This document shows, piece by piece, positions 60,842-64,000 of a stretch of 64,000 bases of DNA. The notes beneath the pieces are model-generated. The model saw only the letters and a list, made by a program, of their open reading frames with translations. It searched no databases and was not told the origin of the DNA. Numbering within the stretch: position 1 is the first letter of the stretch; each line of letters opens with the position of its first letter. The position numbers were made by a program, and so were the translations under genes. The stretch spans positions 563,176 to 627,175 of the forward strand of contig NZ_DLHM01000001.1 in the NCBI RefSeq assembly GCF_002483205.1. Direction: 5' to 3'. This DNA is from Flavihumibacter sp. UBA7668. GTDB taxonomy: Bacteria; Bacteroidota; Bacteroidia; Chitinophagales; Chitinophagaceae.

Positions 60842-62899
60842 ATGTCAAAACATAGAAAAAAATCATATAGCCTGTTTGATCCTGCACTGGTTAACACCGC
60901 ACTCAGACAATCCTTTGTAAAACTGAATCCGCAACTGATGGTCAAAAATCCCGTCATGTTTACTGTAGAAATCGGATGTTTTGTAATGTTGCTGGTAGTG
61001 CTTTATACAGCATTTACAGGAGATCGGTCACAGGGTTCACTCGGATACAACCTGGCCGTTTTTATCATACTATTGCTCACCTTATTATTTGCCAATTTTG
61101 CCGAAGCAATTGCAGAAGCAAGAGGAAAAGCGCAGGCGGATAGCTTGCGGAAAACAAGGCAGGATACACCGGCAAAATTATTGACAATGTTAGATGGAAG
61201 AATAGAGAATCAGATAGAACTGGTCTCTTCTTCCCGGCTTCAACTGAACGATCGTTTTGTTTGTGAGGCTGGTGATACCATCCCGATGGACGGTGAAATT
61301 ATGGAAGGTATAGCCACGATAGACGAAAGTGCTATTACTGGAGAATCTGCCCCCGTAATTCGTGAAGCAGGAGGCGATAAGTCATCCGTTACCGGTGGTA
61401 CCAAAGTATTATCGGACCGAATAATAGTTCGGGTTACAACGCAACCCGGTGAAACCTTTCTTGACAAAATGATTTCCCTGGTAGAAGGAGCCAATCGGCA
61501 GAAAACACCCAATGAAATTGCACTGACCATTTTACTGGCATCTTTTACCATTGTATTTATCATTGTTTGCGTAACACTTAAACCTTTTGCTGATTATGCA
61601 CAAACGCCTGTCACAATAGCTGCTTTCATATCACTTTTTGTTTGCCTGATACCAACAACCATTGGAGGATTATTATCCGCTATTGGAATTGCTGGCATGG
61701 ATCGGGCACTGAGGGCAAACGTGATTGCAAAAAGCGGGAAAGCGGTGGAAACAGCTGGCGATGTAGATACCCTGCTGTTGGATAAAACCGGCACCATAAC
61801 CATCGGCAACAGAAAAGCTACCAATTTTTATGCGATGGATGGAGTGGATGAAAAAACATTCATCAAAATTGCTGCGCTCAGTTCATTGGCAGATGATACT
61901 CCTGAAGGTAAATCTATAATCGAACTGGCCGGACAGATAGGTGTGAACATGCGCCGTGAAGCAGAGATGGAGTTTATAGGTTTTACAGCGGAAACAAGAA
62001 GCAGTGGAGTTAATTTATCAGATGGCACCCAAATCCGCAAAGGCGCAGAGGACAGCATCCGTTCCAAAGTGGAGAGAGCAGGAAATCAGTTTCCGAAAAG
62101 CGTACAGAATAGAGTAAAATCCATTGCGGAAAACGGAGGCACCCCACTGGTTGTAGCAGCAAACAATACAATTAAGGGTGTTATTGAACTGCAGGATATC
62201 ATCAAGCCAGGCATGCAGGATCGATTCGAACGCCTTCGGAAAATGGGCGTGAAAACAGTGATGGTTACAGGTGATAATCCTTTAACTGCCAAATACATTG
62301 CAAACAAAGCCGGTGTGGATGATTTCATTGCTGAAGCGAAGCCGGAAGATAAGATGAATTATATCAGACAGGAACAGAACAAAGGGAAACTGGTTGCTAT
62401 GATGGGCGATGGCACCAACGATGCACCAGCCCTCGCACAGGCGGATGTTGGTGTTGCAATGAACAGCGGCACCCAGGCTGCTAAAGAAGCAGGCAATATG
62501 GTTGATCTGGACAATGATCCAACCAAGCTGATTGAAGTGGTGGAAATTGGGAAACAGTTACTAATTACAAGAGGAACTCTGACGACTTTCTCCATTGCCA
62601 ACGATGTGGCCAAATATTTTGCTATTGTTCCGGCCTTATTCATAGCCTCCATTCCCTCGTTGCAGGGTTTAAATATTATGAATCTGAAAAGTCCGGAGAG
62701 TGCCATACTTTCAGCCATCATCTTTAATGCGATCATCATCCCGATATTAATTCCTTTGGCCCTGCGCGGAGTTGCCTATAAACCCATCGGTGCATCGGCA
62801 TTGCTTCGCAGGAATTTATTGATTTATGGCATGGGAGGTATTATTGTTCCTTTTATAGGAATCAAACTGATTGATTTGCTAATAGGACTATTTATTTAA
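60842..62899 (+). CDS. kdpB: KdpB, P-type ATPase subunit
   Basis: KdpB (685 aa) hydrolyses ATP to drive K+ import. The phosphorylated aspartate is Asp314 in LLDKTGTITIGN. The actuator motif TGES, the nucleotide-binding and hinge motifs MVTGDNPLTA and MMGDGTNDAPAL, and seven helices are in place. It is the typical length. It follows kdpA by 20 bp. Confidence 0.97.
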   Translation: MSKHRKKSYSLFDPALVNTALRQSFVKLNPQLMVKNPVMFTVEIGCFVMLLVVLYTAFTGDRSQGSLGYNLAVFIILLLTLLFANFAEAIAEARGKAQADSLRKTRQDTPAKLLTMLDGRIENQIELVSSSRLQLNDRFVCEAGDTIPMDGEIMEGIATIDESAITGESAPVIREAGGDKSSVTGGTKVLSDRIIVRVTTQPGETFLDKMISLVEGANRQKTPNEIALTILLASFTIVFIIVCVTLKPFADYAQTPVTIAAFISLFVCLIPTTIGGLLSAIGIAGMDRALRANVIAKSGKAVETAGDVDTLLLDKTGTITIGNRKATNFYAMDGVDEKTFIKIAALSSLADDTPEGKSIIELAGQIGVNMRREAEMEFIGFTAETRSSGVNLSDGTQIRKGAEDSIRSKVERAGNQFPKSVQNRVKSIAENGGTPLVVAANNTIKGVIELQDIIKPGMQDRFERLRKMGVKTVMVTGDNPLTAKYIANKAGVDDFIAEAKPEDKMNYIRQEQNKGKLVAMMGDGTNDAPALAQADVGVAMNSGTQAAKEAGNMVDLDNDPTKLIEVVEIGKQLLITRGTLTTFSIANDVAKYFAIVPALFIASIPSLQGLNIMNLKSPESAILSAIIFNAIIIPILIPLALRGVAYKPIGASALLRRNLLIYGMGGIIVPFIGIKLIDLLIGLFI

Positions 62900-62916
62900 A
62901 ACATGAATTTTTTGCA

Positions 62917-63471
62917 ATGAAAAAATATATTCAACCTTCTATAAAACTATCTCTGGTAATGCTCATTTTATGTTGTGTTATTTATTTCGGGCTTGTTGCC
63001 CTGATTGGCAAAGCAAGCAGGGGTGGTGGCAATGGTGAAACCATTCTAGTCAATAACAAAGTGGTTGGGTACGAACGTATCGGTCAGAAATTTACTGAAG
63101 ATCGCTATTTCTGGAGCCGGCCATCTGCAGTGGATTACAATGCGGCTGGTTCAGCAGGCAGTAATAAAGGCCCTTCCAATCCCGATTATTTAAAAATTGT
63201 ACAGGAACGTATAGATACTTTTCTTGTGCATCATCCAGGTGTTGGTAAAGAACAAATTCCGGCTGATATGGTTACGGCATCCGCAAGTGGACTCGATCCA
63301 AACATTTCGCCTGCCGCCGCTCGCTTACAGGTAGGAAGAGTTGCCAAATTCAGAGGACTGGAAGAGGCATCCGTAAATGCACTGGTTGAACAGCATATAG
63401 AAAAAAATCCGATCGGCCCTGATGTGGTACATGTTTTAAAACTGAATATCGCGCTTGACGCGTTGAAATAA
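62917..63471 (+). CDS. kdpC: KdpC, accessory subunit of the Kdp ATPase
   Basis: KdpC (184 aa) anchors in the membrane by one N-terminal helix (about 12-32) and stabilises or catalyses nucleotide use by KdpB. Family motifs are RYFWSRPSAVDYNAAGSAGSNKGPSNP, VTASASGLDPNISPAAARLQV and the C-terminal VLKLNIALD. It is 17 bp after kdpB and completes the kdpFABC set. Confidence 0.96.
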   Translation: MKKYIQPSIKLSLVMLILCCVIYFGLVALIGKASRGGGNGETILVNNKVVGYERIGQKFTEDRYFWSRPSAVDYNAAGSAGSNKGPSNPDYLKIVQERIDTFLVHHPGVGKEQIPADMVTASASGLDPNISPAAARLQVGRVAKFRGLEEASVNALVEQHIEKNPIGPDVVHVLKLNIALDALK

Positions 63472-63482
63472 TTACAATCAAT

Positions 63483-64000
63483 ATGAAAATATCATTTTTA
63501 GCTGCAGCCATTTTTATGACATTTGCTGCAACTGCACAGGACTCCGTACAAACAATCAACTCAACAAACCCACTTACTATCAGTGGATATGTGGAAGGCT
63601 ATTACAGTTATGATTTCAATCAACCCTCAAATAATAACCGTCCGGATTTTTTATACAATTTCAACCGGCACAATGAGTTTACCATTAATCTGGGATTTAT
63701 TAAGGCTGCCTATGTAACAGAGCGAACCAGGGCTAATCTGGCAGCGGGTGTTGGCACCTACATGAATGCTAATTATGCTGCTGAACCGGGGGTATTAAAA
63801 TATATTCTTGAAGCGAATGCCGGTTACAAGCTTAGTTCAAAAAACAATCTCTGGTTTGACATTGGTATCCTGCCTTCGCATATTGGTTTTGAATCCGCCA
63901 TCGGCAAAGATAACTGGACCCTTACCCGGAGCCTTGTAGCAGAAAATACGCCGTATTTTGAAAGTGGTGCAAAACTGACCTACACAACAAAAGATGGGAA
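63483..64000 (+). CDS. Outer-membrane porin-like protein (partial, cut by window end)
   Basis: The first 172 residues are visible. A signal peptide (MKISFLAAAIFMTFAATAQ) is followed by a beta-barrel-type sequence beginning LTISGYVEGYYSYDF, with alternating aromatic strands such as LWFDIGILPSHIGFES. This type of porin is often encoded after kdpC in Bacteroidota. It is 11 bp after kdpC and presumably in the same operon. It would let K+ or other solutes through the outer membrane; that is inference. Confidence 0.75.
   Translation, partial: MKISFLAAAIFMTFAATAQDSVQTINSTNPLTISGYVEGYYSYDFNQPSNNNRPDFLYNFNRHNEFTINLGFIKAAYVTERTRANLAAGVGTYMNANYAAEPGVLKYILEANAGYKLSSKNNLWFDIGILPSHIGFESAIGKDNWTLTRSLVAENTPYFESGAKLTYTTKDG

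Noticed and set aside
1..64000. tRNA, rRNA, CRISPR, prophage or insertion sequence
   Set aside because: No tRNA-like T-loop motif in intergenic DNA, no regular spaced repeats, and no integrase, transposase or phage structural gene was found.

Overview
The window is a gene-dense, moderate-GC chromosomal segment of a member of the Bacteroidota, most likely the Chitinophagia. The phylum call rests on a SusC/SusD pair, Bacteroidota-type -7 promoter boxes (TAnnTTTG), the small basic AURKAIP1/COX24 protein beside an HU/RNase G block, many type II lipoprotein signals, and a RicT protein encoded next to DNA polymerase III delta'. The class is an inference. No rRNA, tRNA, CRISPR array, integrase or transposase was seen.

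Layout. 0-4.3 kb: mutY diverges from HU, a TPR membrane protein, a 30-residue basic protein and RNase G. 4.4-8.8 kb: an orphan SusC/SusD operon. 9-19.7 kb: zinc metallopeptidase, radA, comF, a beta-helix lipoprotein, glutathione peroxidase, holB, ricT, a TlpA-like thioredoxin protein and a small lipoprotein. 19.8-30 kb: amidohydrolase, alpha/beta hydrolase, then a TetR-TolC-adaptor-RND efflux operon with an AIM24-family gene at its end. 30-35 kb: DUF502, a zinc phospholipase C/S1-P1-like protein, and serC-DUF1015-TPR. 35-42 kb: YceI lipoprotein, acyl-CoA ligase, small lipoprotein, cvfB, purU, acetyltransferase, DoxX and a Crp/Fnr regulator. 42-50.8 kb: a carbohydrate-related cluster (CBM9-like, GHL10-like, sugar isomerase/epimerase, GMC oxidoreductase, GH26, sterol desaturase, GDPD). 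50.8-64 kb: a potassium-homeostasis island.

The potassium island is the most coherent system. A KdpD-type kinase without the usual cytoplasmic sensor domains, KdpE and a CPA2 antiporter form one overlapping operon. It diverges from kup and an NtrC-type sigma-54 activator. These are followed by kdpF-kdpA-kdpB-kdpC and an outer-membrane porin cut by the window end. The region between the activator gene and kdpF holds a 14-bp-arm inverted repeat, a 12-bp palindrome and a GG-N10-GC motif that fits a sigma-54 promoter. The kdpD/kup gap holds a perfect tandem 11-bp direct repeat of the kind bound by OmpR-family regulators.

Other non-coding signals are a family of GC-rich palindromes (core CCCGACCGG/CCGGTCGGG) at five intergenic sites, a 12-bp-arm operator inside the tetR promoter, a 16-bp perfect palindrome before yceI, several intrinsic terminators, and three overlooked microproteins (30, 57 and 26 residues). 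Every functional assignment was made by reading motifs. No database search was possible.
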